DNA of 18,706 bases from Liminaster sp964567855 (GCA_964567855.1 CAZMOE010000045.1:1-18706), one strand, 5' to 3'. Positions 6,787 through 15,066 are shown, counted from the first letter of the stretch. Notes: generated by a model not told the origin, from the letters alone. Translations and numbers: made by a program.

Positions 6787-8067
6787 CTATTTTTTGCAAG
6801 GAGCGCCGAAGGTACTCTGCTTGCCAAGCTCTTCCTCTATGGCTAACAAGCGGTTATATTTGGCTATGCGCTCCGTGCGGCTCACCGAACCGGCCTTGAT
6901 CTGCCCGGCATTGGTAGCTACGGCAATATCGGCAATAGTGGTATCTTCTGTTTCGCCGGAGCGATGAGAAATTATAGCCCTATAACCATTGCGCTGGGCC
7001 ATGCGGATGGCCTGAAACGTCTCTGTAAGCGTACCGATCTGGTTCACCTTGACCAGAAGAGCGTTTCCACATCCCTTTTCGATACCCTGGGCCAAATATT
7101 CGACATTGGTCACAAAAAGATCATCGCCCACCAGTTGAATCCGTCTACCCAAAGCATCGGTAAGCTGTCTCCAGCCGTCCCAGTCATCTTCGGCCATCCC
7201 GTCTTCGATACTGTCAATCGGATAGCGATCTACTAAATCCGTCAGATAAGCGACCTGCTCTGCCGATGAACGCCTGGCACCATTCGGGCCTTCAAATACG
7301 CTGTAATCGTAAACACCTTCTTTCCGAAACTCGGTGGCTGCACAATCGAGCGCAAGCGTTATATCGCGCCCAGGCTCATATCCGGCCTGCCGGATAGCCT
7401 CGACCAGCAGCTCCAAAGCCTCTTCCACGCCGGAAAGAACCGGAGCAAAACCGCCTTCGTCGCCTACCGCAGTACTGAGATCGCGCCGATGAAGCAGTTT
7501 CTTGAGAGAATAAAAAGTTTCGACGCTCATACGCAACGCTTCGTGAAAGCAATGGGCCCCGACAGGACGAATCATAAACTCCTGAAACGCTACCGGAGCA
7601 TCGGAGTGGGCACCCCCGTTGATAACATTCAGCATCGGCACCGGCAGACTATGAGCATCCGTACCGCCAAGATATTTATACAACGGTAAACCGGCACAAG
7701 CGGCCGCAGCATGGGCCGCTGCCAACGAAACGCTCAAAATTGCATTCGCACCAAGACGTTCCTTATTTTTTGTACCGTCAAGTTCCAACATTTTCATATC
7801 CAGGCGCCGCTGATTGAAAACATCCATCCCCTGCAGAGCCGGAGCAATTACCTTGTTGACATGTTCCACTGCCTTCAGAACACCCTTCCCGAAATAGCGA
7901 TGACCGTCGCCATCGCGAAGTTCCAACGCCTCATGACTTCCAGTAGAGGCACCGGAAGGAACAGAGGCACATCCTTCCTGTCCATTTTCAAGTATTACCT
8001 TGCATGCTACAGTAGGCATCCCGCGGGAATCAAGAATTTCCCTTGCTTTAATAGATTCTATTTTCAT
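6787..8067 (-). CDS. eno: Enolase
   Basis: Enolase, 426 residues, the glycolytic enzyme converting 2-phosphoglycerate to phosphoenolpyruvate. Mg ligands are Asp241 (LALDC), Glu288 (SIEDG) and Asp315 (VGDD). The catalytic pair is Lys340 (LLVKVNQIG) and Glu204 (VGDEGGFAP). The mobile loop SGAST (38-42) and the signature SHRSGETEDTTIAD (367-380) are intact. The segment GAHSDAPVAFQEFM replaces the commoner HADNNVDxQEFM; this looks like the Bacteroidota form. Full length. It stands between hcp upstream (290-bp gap) and ybeY downstream (102-bp gap), all on the minus strand, and probably has its own promoter. Confidence 0.98.
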   Translation of the reverse strand: MKIESIKAREILDSRGMPTVACKVILENGQEGCASVPSGASTGSHEALELRDGDGHRYFGKGVLKAVEHVNKVIAPALQGMDVFNQRRLDMKMLELDGTKNKERLGANAILSVSLAAAHAAAACAGLPLYKYLGGTDAHSLPVPMLNVINGGAHSDAPVAFQEFMIRPVGAHCFHEALRMSVETFYSLKKLLHRRDLSTAVGDEGGFAPVLSGVEEALELLVEAIRQAGYEPGRDITLALDCAATEFRKEGVYDYSVFEGPNGARRSSAEQVAYLTDLVDRYPIDSIEDGMAEDDWDGWRQLTDALGRRIQLVGDDLFVTNVEYLAQGIEKGCGNALLVKVNQIGTLTETFQAIRMAQRNGYRAIISHRSGETEDTTIADIAVATNAGQIKAGSVSRTERIAKYNRLLAIEEELGKQSTFGAPCKK

Positions 8068-8218
8068 ACTACCGATAAAATGAATAAAAGTTGATTATTT
8101 TTTATAGTATATATTTTTGTACACAGCAGAAGCGTATCATTAACTATTTTTTCCAGTATTCACGATATAAAAGCCATTTCATCGAATACGATTTGATATT
8201 TTCATAGCAGAACAAATA

Positions 8219-8226
8219 CAAATGTA
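8219..8226 (-). promoter_or_regulatory. Possible -7 promoter element for eno
   Basis: The plus strand reads CAAATGTA, TACATTTG on the minus strand, fitting TAnnTTTG. It lies about 150 bp upstream of the eno start inside a 290-bp AT-rich gap (8068-8357). The rest of that gap shows only short AT-rich dyads and no gene. Confidence 0.3.
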
Positions 8227-8357
8227 TTAAAATAGGACTTATAAGCACTTATAAAAAGATACATCCGTAATCCATTTTCCGGATTTTAAGCTTCTCTTAC
8301 AGGACCCCTCGAGAAAAACAGCCCTTAAAAAGGTGATAAATGGAAAGTTTTTCATTT

Positions 8358-10022
8358 TTACGCCTCCGTCAAAGAAAGTTCATACTTCCGAACATCTTCC
8401 TCGACCGTGCCGATAGTTTGTAAGCCGAATTTCCGTTGAAGCAGTTCATACATGCTTTCCGTTATGAACGGCGGTAACGTCGGCCCCAAATGAATATTAC
8501 GAATACCGAGGTGCAACATCGCCAGCAGTACGACAATCGATTTCTGTTCATACCATGCCACATTATAAACAACCGGCAAATCATTGATGTCGGAAAGGCA
8601 CAACGCCTCCCGAAGCATCCGTACAAAAACAAAGAGAGAATAAAAATCATTACACTGCCCCAAATCAAGCACTCTCGGCAACGATTCTATATGACCGAAC
8701 CCGTTTCTGATAAAACGGTACTTGACACAGCCGCACGTCAGAATCAAAGTATCATGCGGCAGGCGTTTGGCCAAATCGGTATAGTACTGCCGATAGGCCA
8801 TGCGACCGTCACAGCCGGCAATGACCACGATCTGACGGATTTTATCCTCTTTCAGCAACCTGACAATCTTATCCAAACGGCGTGCCAGCTGCACATGGGA
8901 AAAACCGCCGACCATAGCAGCACCGCCCAGATCCTCCGGCGCAGCACATTTTCTGGCTTGCTCGATCAAGCGGGAGAAATCCTTGCGGCCGGAGGCATCC
9001 TCCTTAATATGGCGGGCACCCGGATAACTGACCGGCCCGGTCGTATAAAGACGGTTCTGATATCCTTCTCTAATGTAAAGAGGCACAAGACAGTTGGAGG
9101 TCATCAGGATCGGGCCGTGAAAAGCATCAAATTCATAATGCTGCTCCCACCAGCTGTTTCCATAATTACCTGCCAGGCAATGAAACCTTCTCAACTCCGG
9201 GTAATGGTGGGCCGGCAGCATCTCACCATGCGTATAGACATCCACACCGCTTCGCTCGCACTGTTCGAGAAGCTGCAACAGATCGCCCATATCATGACCG
9301 CTCACCAAAATGCCCGGCCGCCGGCGTGTACGGGCAGAGACTTCGCTTTGTCGGGAAACACCGAAACGGGAGGTGTAGGCCCTGTCCAGAAGGGCCATCG
9401 CCCTGCGCCCCCAGCCACCGACCTCCAGCAGCAAGGCGTGCCATTTTTCTAAAGAACCCGGCCCTAAAGTAACCTGGCACATTGCTTTCTGAATGAAATG
9501 ATGAATCTCGGAATCATCCATGCCTACATTCATCGCGTGATAAAGATACGCGCACATTCCTTTCAATCCGTAAACAATAAATTCCTTATATCCACGAACT
9601 TCCATGTCCTGCTCATGCAAGATTCCGACGGTACGGGCCTTTTCGGCAAAATCTATCGGAAGGCCGAACCAGTTGACTTCATCCGCATCCGGCAACGAGA
9701 TGCCGTCGATATGGGCCTGCTGCATCATTTCGTAACGCAATTCCATGGCATTCACACACCGACGCTCTATATCGAGATCATCAAAATTCACATTGGTCAT
9801 CGTACTGTAAAGAGACTCCACCACGATACGGTCAGTCCGCGGATCGACCGTTCCTCCCTGCCGCCGAATAGTATCGGCCACGACACAAAGCCCTTTTATC
9901 ATAAAAATCAAAAGATCCATACGCGCCGACAACGGAGCCCTCTTTCCACAAGTGCCGGCAGATATACAGCTAACACCCTTTAATGCTTCCTCGCATTGAA
10001 AGCAAAACATCTCACTACTCAT
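8358..10022 (-). CDS. hcp: Hydroxylamine reductase / hybrid-cluster protein
   Basis: Hcp (prismane protein), 554 residues, a cytoplasmic Fe-S protein that reduces hydroxylamine in vitro and acts on NO or S-nitrosylation in E. coli, part of the nitrosative-stress response of anaerobes. The N-terminal cubane cysteines are Cys7-x2-Cys10-x8-Cys19-x5-Cys25, the class I spacing of strict anaerobes rather than the enterobacterial class II. All hybrid-cluster ligands are visible: His243, Glu267, Cys311, Cys404 (GCDGR), Cys432, Cys457 (GQCND), Glu492 and Lys494 (WYEQK). Met1 or Met5 could be the start; Met5 gives the usual MFCFQC beginning. It appears monocistronic; no hcr-type reductase follows. Confidence 0.97.
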   Translation of the reverse strand: MSSEMFCFQCEEALKGVSCISAGTCGKRAPLSARMDLLIFMIKGLCVVADTIRRQGGTVDPRTDRIVVESLYSTMTNVNFDDLDIERRCVNAMELRYEMMQQAHIDGISLPDADEVNWFGLPIDFAEKARTVGILHEQDMEVRGYKEFIVYGLKGMCAYLYHAMNVGMDDSEIHHFIQKAMCQVTLGPGSLEKWHALLLEVGGWGRRAMALLDRAYTSRFGVSRQSEVSARTRRRPGILVSGHDMGDLLQLLEQCERSGVDVYTHGEMLPAHHYPELRRFHCLAGNYGNSWWEQHYEFDAFHGPILMTSNCLVPLYIREGYQNRLYTTGPVSYPGARHIKEDASGRKDFSRLIEQARKCAAPEDLGGAAMVGGFSHVQLARRLDKIVRLLKEDKIRQIVVIAGCDGRMAYRQYYTDLAKRLPHDTLILTCGCVKYRFIRNGFGHIESLPRVLDLGQCNDFYSLFVFVRMLREALCLSDINDLPVVYNVAWYEQKSIVVLLAMLHLGIRNIHLGPTLPPFITESMYELLQRKFGLQTIGTVEEDVRKYELSLTEA

Positions 10023-10235
10023 TATTGATAATTTTTCTTGGGAAACGACTGTAAGAATAACCCGAAGCAGATAATTTTAGTTTATTTTCCGGAAATACTA
10101 TTTCAATGGTCCATCCCGTTTTAATCCTTTCTTTTAATTTAATGTATAAAACCGGTAAGCCCAGACCGCAAACGGTCCCGACGAGAGATCAAGCGATTTC
10201 CACAGAGAGTATTACAAACCTTATGCCCGGACCGC

Positions 10236-10661
10236 TTAAAAGAAAAATGCGGGAAACGCCGACAACCAGCGCACAGCACCTCTCCTGCCCGCATATAGCA
10301 CTCCCGACATCACTCCCGCAAACAACGGGAAATCTGGAGACGCCAACAACAATCGGGGCAATGCAGCCGGCGAAACGGCAACAATCTCCCACTCCGTTTC
10401 CGGAGCCCGGCACAGCGCCGGAAGCATACAAAACACCGTGACTGCAATTTCCGCAATACACATTACGACCGGTAACGCCCACATTGCCCCAAACCGAAGT
10501 GCGGGAAGATATTCCGACACCATCATAACAGGAAACACGAAAAAATCCAAAGCCTCTAAATCCATAGGCAGCGCTTTCCATTCCGCCGGCAACACCACAC
10601 CTACCGCCTCTGCCGCCAGCAACCCTAACTTATCCAATAACCAATGCACGGGAACATTCAC
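10236..10661 (-). CDS. Doubtful hydrophobic ORF (141 codons, GTG start)
   Basis: An open frame of 141 codons beginning at a GTG, with no clear ribosome binding site. The product would be hydrophobic, with likely membrane stretches at about 39-80 and 104-126 and few charges. Codon choice (many GCG, TTG, CCG) is not unlike nearby genes. However, a second minus-strand frame (10189-10581) and a plus-strand frame (10106-10441) are also open here, so openness may only reflect base composition. I recognise no family. Either a lineage-specific membrane protein or non-coding. Confidence 0.3.
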   Translation of the reverse strand: MNVPVHWLLDKLGLLAAEAVGVVLPAEWKALPMDLEALDFFVFPVMMVSEYLPALRFGAMWALPVVMCIAEIAVTVFCMLPALCRAPETEWEIVAVSPAALPRLLLASPDFPLFAGVMSGVLYAGRRGAVRWLSAFPAFFF

Positions 10662-10751
10662 TTTTGAGTGTTTTTTCTGTAATTACGGCATGAAAAGTGT
10701 CCTTTCTTTTAAATTTATTGAAAAAAAGAAACAAATAATAAATTTATCTCC

Positions 10752-10759
10752 TATCTTTG
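10752..10759 (+). promoter_or_regulatory. Putative distal -7 promoter element of the atp operon
   Basis: TATCTTTG matches the Bacteroidales TAnnTTTG -7 box, on the same strand as atpD and about 145 bp upstream of its ATG, in AT-rich DNA. A clear -33 TTTG is not seen. It would give a 5' leader of about 140 nt. Confidence 0.45.
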
Positions 10760-10814
10760 GGACTGTTATTTTAAATCTTAATAAAAAATAATACCACAGA
10801 AAACAAAGAATCCG

Positions 10815-10822
10815 TATCTTTG
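10815..10822 (+). promoter_or_regulatory. Putative proximal -7 promoter element of the atp operon
   Basis: A second, identical TATCTTTG, 63 bp downstream of the first and 81 bp before the atpD ATG. Two identical boxes suggest tandem promoters for this highly expressed operon, although each lacks an obvious -33 partner. Confidence 0.5.
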
Positions 10823-10903
10823 ACCATCATAAACACAAATCGGCCGTCTCAGCTATCAAACACACAGCAAAGATTTCCGACATTAAAATAAAATATTAGC
10901 CTT

Positions 10904-12430
10904 ATGTCACAATTACAAGGACATATATCCCAGATTATCGGTCCTGTAGTGGATGTTTCATTCACGATTACCGACGAAACACAGGAACTGCATTTACCGG
11001 CCATCAACGAAGCACTTTCAGTCGAACGACCGGACGGAAGACAGCTTATCATCGAAGTACAACAGCATATCGGTGAAAATTCCGTCCGCTGTGTCGCAAT
11101 GGACAGTACCGACGGACTGCGCCGCGGGCTGGAGGTGACGGCCACCGGCAACCCTATCACCATGCCCGTCGGAGACCAGGTCAAAGGCCGCCTGCTGAAT
11201 GTAATCGGCGAAACCGTGGACGGCATGAAACAGCTTGACAAGAAGGGCGCCCTTCCCATCCATCGCGAGCCACCGAAGTTTGAAGAGCTGAAAACGAGTC
11301 AGGAGGTCCTCTACACAGGCATCAAAGTCGTCGACCTGCTGGAGCCGTATCTGAAAGGCGGTAAAATCGGTCTTTTCGGCGGTGCAGGCGTCGGCAAAAC
11401 GGTGCTCATCATGGAGCTTATCAATAATATCGCTAAAAAACACAACGGGTTTTCTGTCTTCACCGGTGTGGGAGAACGTACACGCGAAGGTAACGACCTG
11501 CTCCGCGAAATGATAGAGTCCGGTGTGATCCGGTATGGCGAGGAATTCAAGAAAAATCTCGAAGAAGGCAAATGGGATCTCTCCAAAATAGATTATGCGG
11601 AGGTCGCCAAGTCTCAGGCCACCCTTGTCTACGGCCAGATGTCGGAACCTCCGGGAGCACGTGCCTCTGTCGCTCTGAGCGGACTGACCGTCGCCGAATC
11701 GTTCCGCGACAGCGACGAAATAGGAACCTCTAAAGACATCCTGCTTTTCATCGACAATATTTTCCGTTTCACTCAGGCCGGTTCGGAAGTGTCTGCCTTG
11801 CTGGGACGCATGCCTTCGGCCGTAGGTTACCAGCCCACGCTGGCCACCGACATGGGTAAGATGCAGGAACGAATCACCTCCACGGTGAAAGGTTCCATCA
11901 CCTCCGTGCAAGCCGTCTACGTTCCCGCCGACGACTTGACCGACCCCGCTCCGGCCACCACCTTCTCACATCTGGATGCCACCACCGTGCTCAGCAGAAA
12001 GATCACCGAATTGGGAATATACCCGGCCGTAGACCCGCTTGAGTCTACCTCGCGGATTCTGGACCCTAACATCATCGGCGAAGATCATTACAACTGCGCC
12101 CAAAGGGTCAAGCAGATTCTGCAGCGCAACAAAGAATTGCAGGATATCATCTCCATCCTCGGTATGGACGAGCTTTCGGACGAAGATCGCCAGACCGTCA
12201 ACCGTGCCCGTCGCGTACAGCGCTTCCTGTCCCAGCCTTTCACCGTGGCCGAACAGTTCACCGGCGTTCCCGGCGTCATGGTCAATATCGAAGATACCAT
12301 CAAGGGCTTCAATATGATTCTTGACGGTGAGGTAGACTATCTTCCCGAACAGGCGTTCCTCAACGTCGGCACGATCGAAGAGGCCATCGCCAAGGGTAAG
12401 AAGTTGATGGATGCGGCCGGAACAAAATAG
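10904..12430 (+). CDS. atpD: F1Fo-ATP synthase subunit beta
   Basis: Catalytic F1 subunit, 508 residues. Walker A is GGAGVGKT (159-166). Catalytic Glu191 lies in GVGERTREG. Walker B is LLFIDN (280-285). The usual DELSEED lever that contacts gamma reads DELSDED (422-428). The protein is about 50 residues longer than E. coli beta (460). Part of the excess is a charged insert at about 211-238 (FKKNLEEGKWDLSKID region), which I recall as typical of Bacteroidota beta subunits. First gene of the operon, behind two candidate promoter boxes. Placing atpD and atpC first, ahead of the Fo genes, is characteristic of this phylum. Confidence 0.98.
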   Translation: MSQLQGHISQIIGPVVDVSFTITDETQELHLPAINEALSVERPDGRQLIIEVQQHIGENSVRCVAMDSTDGLRRGLEVTATGNPITMPVGDQVKGRLLNVIGETVDGMKQLDKKGALPIHREPPKFEELKTSQEVLYTGIKVVDLLEPYLKGGKIGLFGGAGVGKTVLIMELINNIAKKHNGFSVFTGVGERTREGNDLLREMIESGVIRYGEEFKKNLEEGKWDLSKIDYAEVAKSQATLVYGQMSEPPGARASVALSGLTVAESFRDSDEIGTSKDILLFIDNIFRFTQAGSEVSALLGRMPSAVGYQPTLATDMGKMQERITSTVKGSITSVQAVYVPADDLTDPAPATTFSHLDATTVLSRKITELGIYPAVDPLESTSRILDPNIIGEDHYNCAQRVKQILQRNKELQDIISILGMDELSDEDRQTVNRARRVQRFLSQPFTVAEQFTGVPGVMVNIEDTIKGFNMILDGEVDYLPEQAFLNVGTIEEAIAKGKKLMDAAGTK

Positions 12431-12484
12431 TAAAAACATTCATTCGGGAAGACCGTCCGAGCGATCCCCGCAAAACAATGCAAT

Positions 12485-12748
12485 ATGAAACTTACCGTCT
12501 ATAGTCCTGAATACGCCGTATATGAAGGAGAGGTCGAATTGGTCGAGCTTCCCGGAGCCAAAGGGCGGTTCGTTGTCCTCGAGAACCACGATGCCCTCAT
12601 CTCCACACTTACCAAAGGCCTTATCCGTTATGTCGAAAGCGGAACAGAAAAGGTCATAGAGATCGACAAAGGTTATGCCGAGGTTAAAGACAACGTCATC
12701 ACCGCATGCGTGACCCTCGCAGCTGCGCCACAACAAAAGCAATCATAA
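12485..12748 (+). CDS. atpC: F1Fo-ATP synthase subunit epsilon, short form
   Basis: 87 residues, against about 130-140 in E. coli. The sequence covers only the N-terminal beta-sandwich (ELPGAKGRFVVLENHDALIS, about 21-40), which docks on gamma and the c-ring. The C-terminal two-helix domain that inhibits ATP hydrolysis in many bacteria is absent. The frame ends cleanly and the next gene starts 1 bp later, so this is a natural short form, not a truncation. It implies that hydrolysis, if restrained, is restrained in another way. It follows atpD by 54 bp. Confidence 0.93.
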   Translation: MKLTVYSPEYAVYEGEVELVELPGAKGRFVVLENHDALISTLTKGLIRYVESGTEKVIEIDKGYAEVKDNVITACVTLAAAPQQKQS

Positions 12749-12749
12749 C

Positions 12750-13169
12750 ATGGCAATACAAAAAAATTTTTGCTTACGGTTTTTTTACAGAATGCTCATC
12801 CTTCTCGCCCTGTATGACCTGACCGGACATGTGCTCTTTGCCGCCTATCCGGCCATCGCACATCCCTGGCATGACGTAATCGCATGTGCCTTTCTGCTTT
12901 ACGAAACCGCTTTTGCAAAAATATATGCTCTCGCCGACGCCGGAAATTCCGGATCTACCCTATGGGTGATTTTAGGCGGCAAGGTTGCAAAAATATTGTT
13001 TGCCATCATCCTTTTATTTCTCTATTGGGGCATTGCCACCGGCCCGGTCAAACCTTTTACGGTCGACTTGCTGGTCGCCTATTTCCTGACCTTGATCTGC
13101 GAAAGCGGTTTTCTGATTGCAGAGAACAAGAAGGTTGCTGCCGGTAATGCAAAAACAGAAACAAAATAA
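12750..13169 (+). CDS. Small membrane protein of the atp operon (AtpI-like position)
   Basis: 139 residues with four probable membrane helices at about 14-33, 41-60, 75-95 and 104-123, and a short polar Lys-rich tail. It starts 1 bp after the atpC stop and ends 6 bp before atpB, so it is certainly co-translated with the ATP synthase genes. In other bacteria AtpI sits just ahead of atpB and helps assemble the c-ring or handle Mg2+. The slot and hydropathy agree, but I see no diagnostic AtpI motif, so the assignment rests on context. Charged residues inside helices (Glu52, Lys57, Glu118) are worth noting. Confidence 0.8.
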   Translation: MAIQKNFCLRFFYRMLILLALYDLTGHVLFAAYPAIAHPWHDVIACAFLLYETAFAKIYALADAGNSGSTLWVILGGKVAKILFAIILLFLYWGIATGPVKPFTVDLLVAYFLTLICESGFLIAENKKVAAGNAKTETK

Positions 13170-13175
13170 CAGAAT

Positions 13176-14261
13176 ATGAAACACTGGGGAAAAATACTGA
13201 TTATCGTTCTTCTGTTAGGGATATGCCGCCTTGCCGCTCCGGTTACCGCACAAGCGCAAGAGGCGGAAAACCCGGCCGAAAAGATCGATGTCTCCGCTTT
13301 AATCTTCGGACACATCGGCGATGCCTATGAATGGCACTTCATCACTATCGGCGAAACACACGTAACTCTCTATCTTCCTGTCATTGTCTATAGCTCCCGC
13401 ACCGGATGGCACTGCTTTTCTTCCAAAAACTTCCACCACGGCCACGAAGCTCACGAGGGATTCCATATAGCCCATGGCGGTGATCATGACGGCAAAGTCG
13501 TGGAACGCGACCCCGCTTCCGGCGAGGAGGTTCGCCCCGTCGACCTATCGATTACCAAAAACGTGCTGGCGTTGTTCATCAACGCAGCACTGCTCATCGG
13601 TCTTATTCTGTACTGCTCACATTGGTATAAACGCCATACTTGTTCAGACAAGGCCCCTAAAGGTTTTACAGGGATGATCGAAATGGTCGTCAATATGGTT
13701 TACATCGACATCATCAAGGCTAACATTCCACATCACGTCCAACGCTACGCCCCTTACCTACTGACCGCTTTCTTCTTCATTTTCTTCAATAACCTCATCG
13801 GATTAGTCCCCGGCAGTGCCAATTTGACCGGCAACATTGCCGTCACTTTCGTGCTTGCCTGCTGCACCTTCCTGATGGTCAACCTGTTTGGCAATAAAGA
13901 ATATTGGAAAGAAATCCTCTGGCCGGATGTACCTGGAGCGCTGAAGCCGCTGATGGCAGTCATTGAAATCTTCGGTATGTTCACCAAACCGATCGCTCTC
14001 ATGATCCGTCTTTTCGCCAATATCATGGCAGGACATACGGCCTTGCTGGCCTTTTTCAGCATCATCTTCATTACGGGAACAATGGGTCCGGGCCTCGGCA
14101 TTCCCATGACCATCGCATCGCTCGTTTTCTCCCTCTTCCTGAATGTCCTTGAGTTGCTGGTAGCCTTCATCCAGGCCTATGTCTTCACTATCCTGTCAGC
14201 GGTTTTCATCGGCTTGTCGCAACCTGCCCATCATGCAGAACCGGCGAAAGTCAAATCTTGA
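13176..14261 (+). CDS. atpB: F1Fo-ATP synthase subunit a, with exported N-terminal domain
   Basis: Proton-channel subunit of Fo, 361 residues. The conserved core lies at about 125-348, with the essential arginine Arg278 in ALMIRLFANIMAGH and Glu326 in NVLELLVAFIQAYVF. Before it stands a cleavable-looking signal peptide (hydrophobic 7-22, then APVTAQAQ, cleavage near 27/28) and an extra periplasmic domain of about 95 residues. This includes a His-rich stretch (His87, 88, 90, 93, 97, 100, 104). E. coli a subunit is about 270 residues and lacks these. Bacteroidota a subunits commonly carry such an extension. The His cluster could bind metal; this is inference. Confidence 0.96.
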   Translation: MKHWGKILIIVLLLGICRLAAPVTAQAQEAENPAEKIDVSALIFGHIGDAYEWHFITIGETHVTLYLPVIVYSSRTGWHCFSSKNFHHGHEAHEGFHIAHGGDHDGKVVERDPASGEEVRPVDLSITKNVLALFINAALLIGLILYCSHWYKRHTCSDKAPKGFTGMIEMVVNMVYIDIIKANIPHHVQRYAPYLLTAFFFIFFNNLIGLVPGSANLTGNIAVTFVLACCTFLMVNLFGNKEYWKEILWPDVPGALKPLMAVIEIFGMFTKPIALMIRLFANIMAGHTALLAFFSIIFITGTMGPGLGIPMTIASLVFSLFLNVLELLVAFIQAYVFTILSAVFIGLSQPAHHAEPAKVKS

Positions 14262-14309
14262 AACAACAATCATAAAATAAAAATTATAACCCATTAAATT
14301 ATTACAGCT

Positions 14310-14558
14310 ATGTTTAATTCGATTTTATTAGACGCTATCAATTTAAATTACATCGGAGCTGCTATCGGCGCAGGCATTGTCACTATCGGTGCAGGTCTCG
14401 GATTAGGAAAAATCGGTACTGCCGCCATGGATGCTATGGCACGCCAGCCTGAAGCGATCAGCAAAATCCAGACCCCGATGATTATTATCGGAGCGCTTCT
14501 GGAAGGTGTCAGCCTGATCGGTGCAGTCTCCTGCATGTTGATTGTATTCTTGAAATAA
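14310..14558 (+). CDS. atpE: F1Fo-ATP synthase subunit c
   Basis: Ring-forming proteolipid, 82 residues, two membrane helices (about 13-38 and 56-80) joined by the polar loop ARQPEA (44-49) that touches F1. The ion-carrying carboxylate is Glu65 in GALLEGVSLIG. Aligned by eye with the Na+-binding c subunit of Ilyobacter, the Gln, Ser, Thr and Tyr that complete a Na+ site are replaced by Leu32, Gly66, Val67 and Ile70. The ring is therefore probably proton-driven. It follows atpB by 48 bp and precedes atpF by 16 bp. Confidence 0.96.
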   Translation: MFNSILLDAINLNYIGAAIGAGIVTIGAGLGLGKIGTAAMDAMARQPEAISKIQTPMIIIGALLEGVSLIGAVSCMLIVFLK

Positions 14559-14574
14559 CCGGTAGCCCAAGCCT

Positions 14575-15066
14575 ATGTCTTTACTAATTCCAGACAGTGG
14601 TTTGCTCTTCTGGATGGTCATCGTCTTCGGCATCGTCTTTTTTATCCTTGCCAAATATGGCTGGCCCGTCATTACAGGCATGATCGACGAGCGGAAGCGA
14701 TACATCGACGACTCATTGGCCGCTGCGCAGGCGGCCAATGAGAAGTTGGCTCATATCCAGGAAGAAAGCGCCCTCCTGCTCAAGCAGGCGCGCGAGGAAC
14801 AATCGCGCATCCTTGCCGAGGCTGTCAACACGCGAAACCGGATTGTAGAACAGGCCAAGGCCGAAGCCGCCGCCGAGGGGCAGAAAATACTTGAAGAGAC
14901 GAAACGCCAGATAGAAATCGAGAAAGAAGATGCTTTCCGCGACATACGCCGGCAAGTGGGCCTGCTTTCTGTCGAGATTGCCGAGAAAGTGCTCCGCAAG
15001 ACACTGAAAGACGATAAAGAACAGATGGCCATGATCGACCGGATGCTCGACGAAATCCAAGCGTAA
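14575..15066 (+). CDS. atpF: F1Fo-ATP synthase subunit b
   Basis: Peripheral-stalk subunit, 163 residues. One N-terminal membrane helix (about 9-27, LLFWMVIVFGIVFFILAKY) is followed by a long charged Ala/Glu/Lys/Arg-rich helix, the coiled-coil dimer that links Fo to delta and alpha. Length is standard (E. coli 156). It sits in the conserved place between the c and delta genes. Confidence 0.95.
   Translation: MSLLIPDSGLLFWMVIVFGIVFFILAKYGWPVITGMIDERKRYIDDSLAAAQAANEKLAHIQEESALLLKQAREEQSRILAEAVNTRNRIVEQAKAEAAAEGQKILEETKRQIEIEKEDAFRDIRRQVGLLSVEIAEKVLRKTLKDDKEQMAMIDRMLDEIQA

Larger units (their letters stand above)
10023..10903. other. Divergent hcp / atpD intergenic region (881 bp)
   Basis: This separates the minus-strand arm from the plus-strand ATP synthase operon. 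The middle part (about 10150-10650) is GC-richer with few stop codons in several frames of both strands, including the minus-strand ORF listed separately. The part from about 10660 to 10903 is AT-rich and carries two copies of TATCTTTG ahead of atpD. DnaA-box-like strings are sparse (TTATCCAAT near 10630), so an origin is not demonstrated. No RNA gene or repeat family recognised. Confidence 0.5.

Noticed and set aside
8338..8357. AT-rich hairpin just past the hcp stop as its terminator
   Set aside because: The arms contain a mismatch, there is no GC-rich stem, and the T-run is offset; too weak to call.
10106..10441. Plus-strand 111-codon Pro/Thr-rich ORF upstream of atpD
   Set aside because: Composition (Pro, Thr, Gln rich, no fold) is what the antisense of a hydrophobic or GC-skewed stretch gives; no start signals.
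11656..11664. CACGTG within atpD as a further parS site
   Set aside because: The flanks (AGCACGTGCC) do not match GTTTCACGTGAAAC, and it lies in conserved coding sequence.
11018..11911. 297-codon minus-strand ORF opposite atpD
   Set aside because: Antisense to the conserved beta subunit; His/Asp-rich shadow composition.
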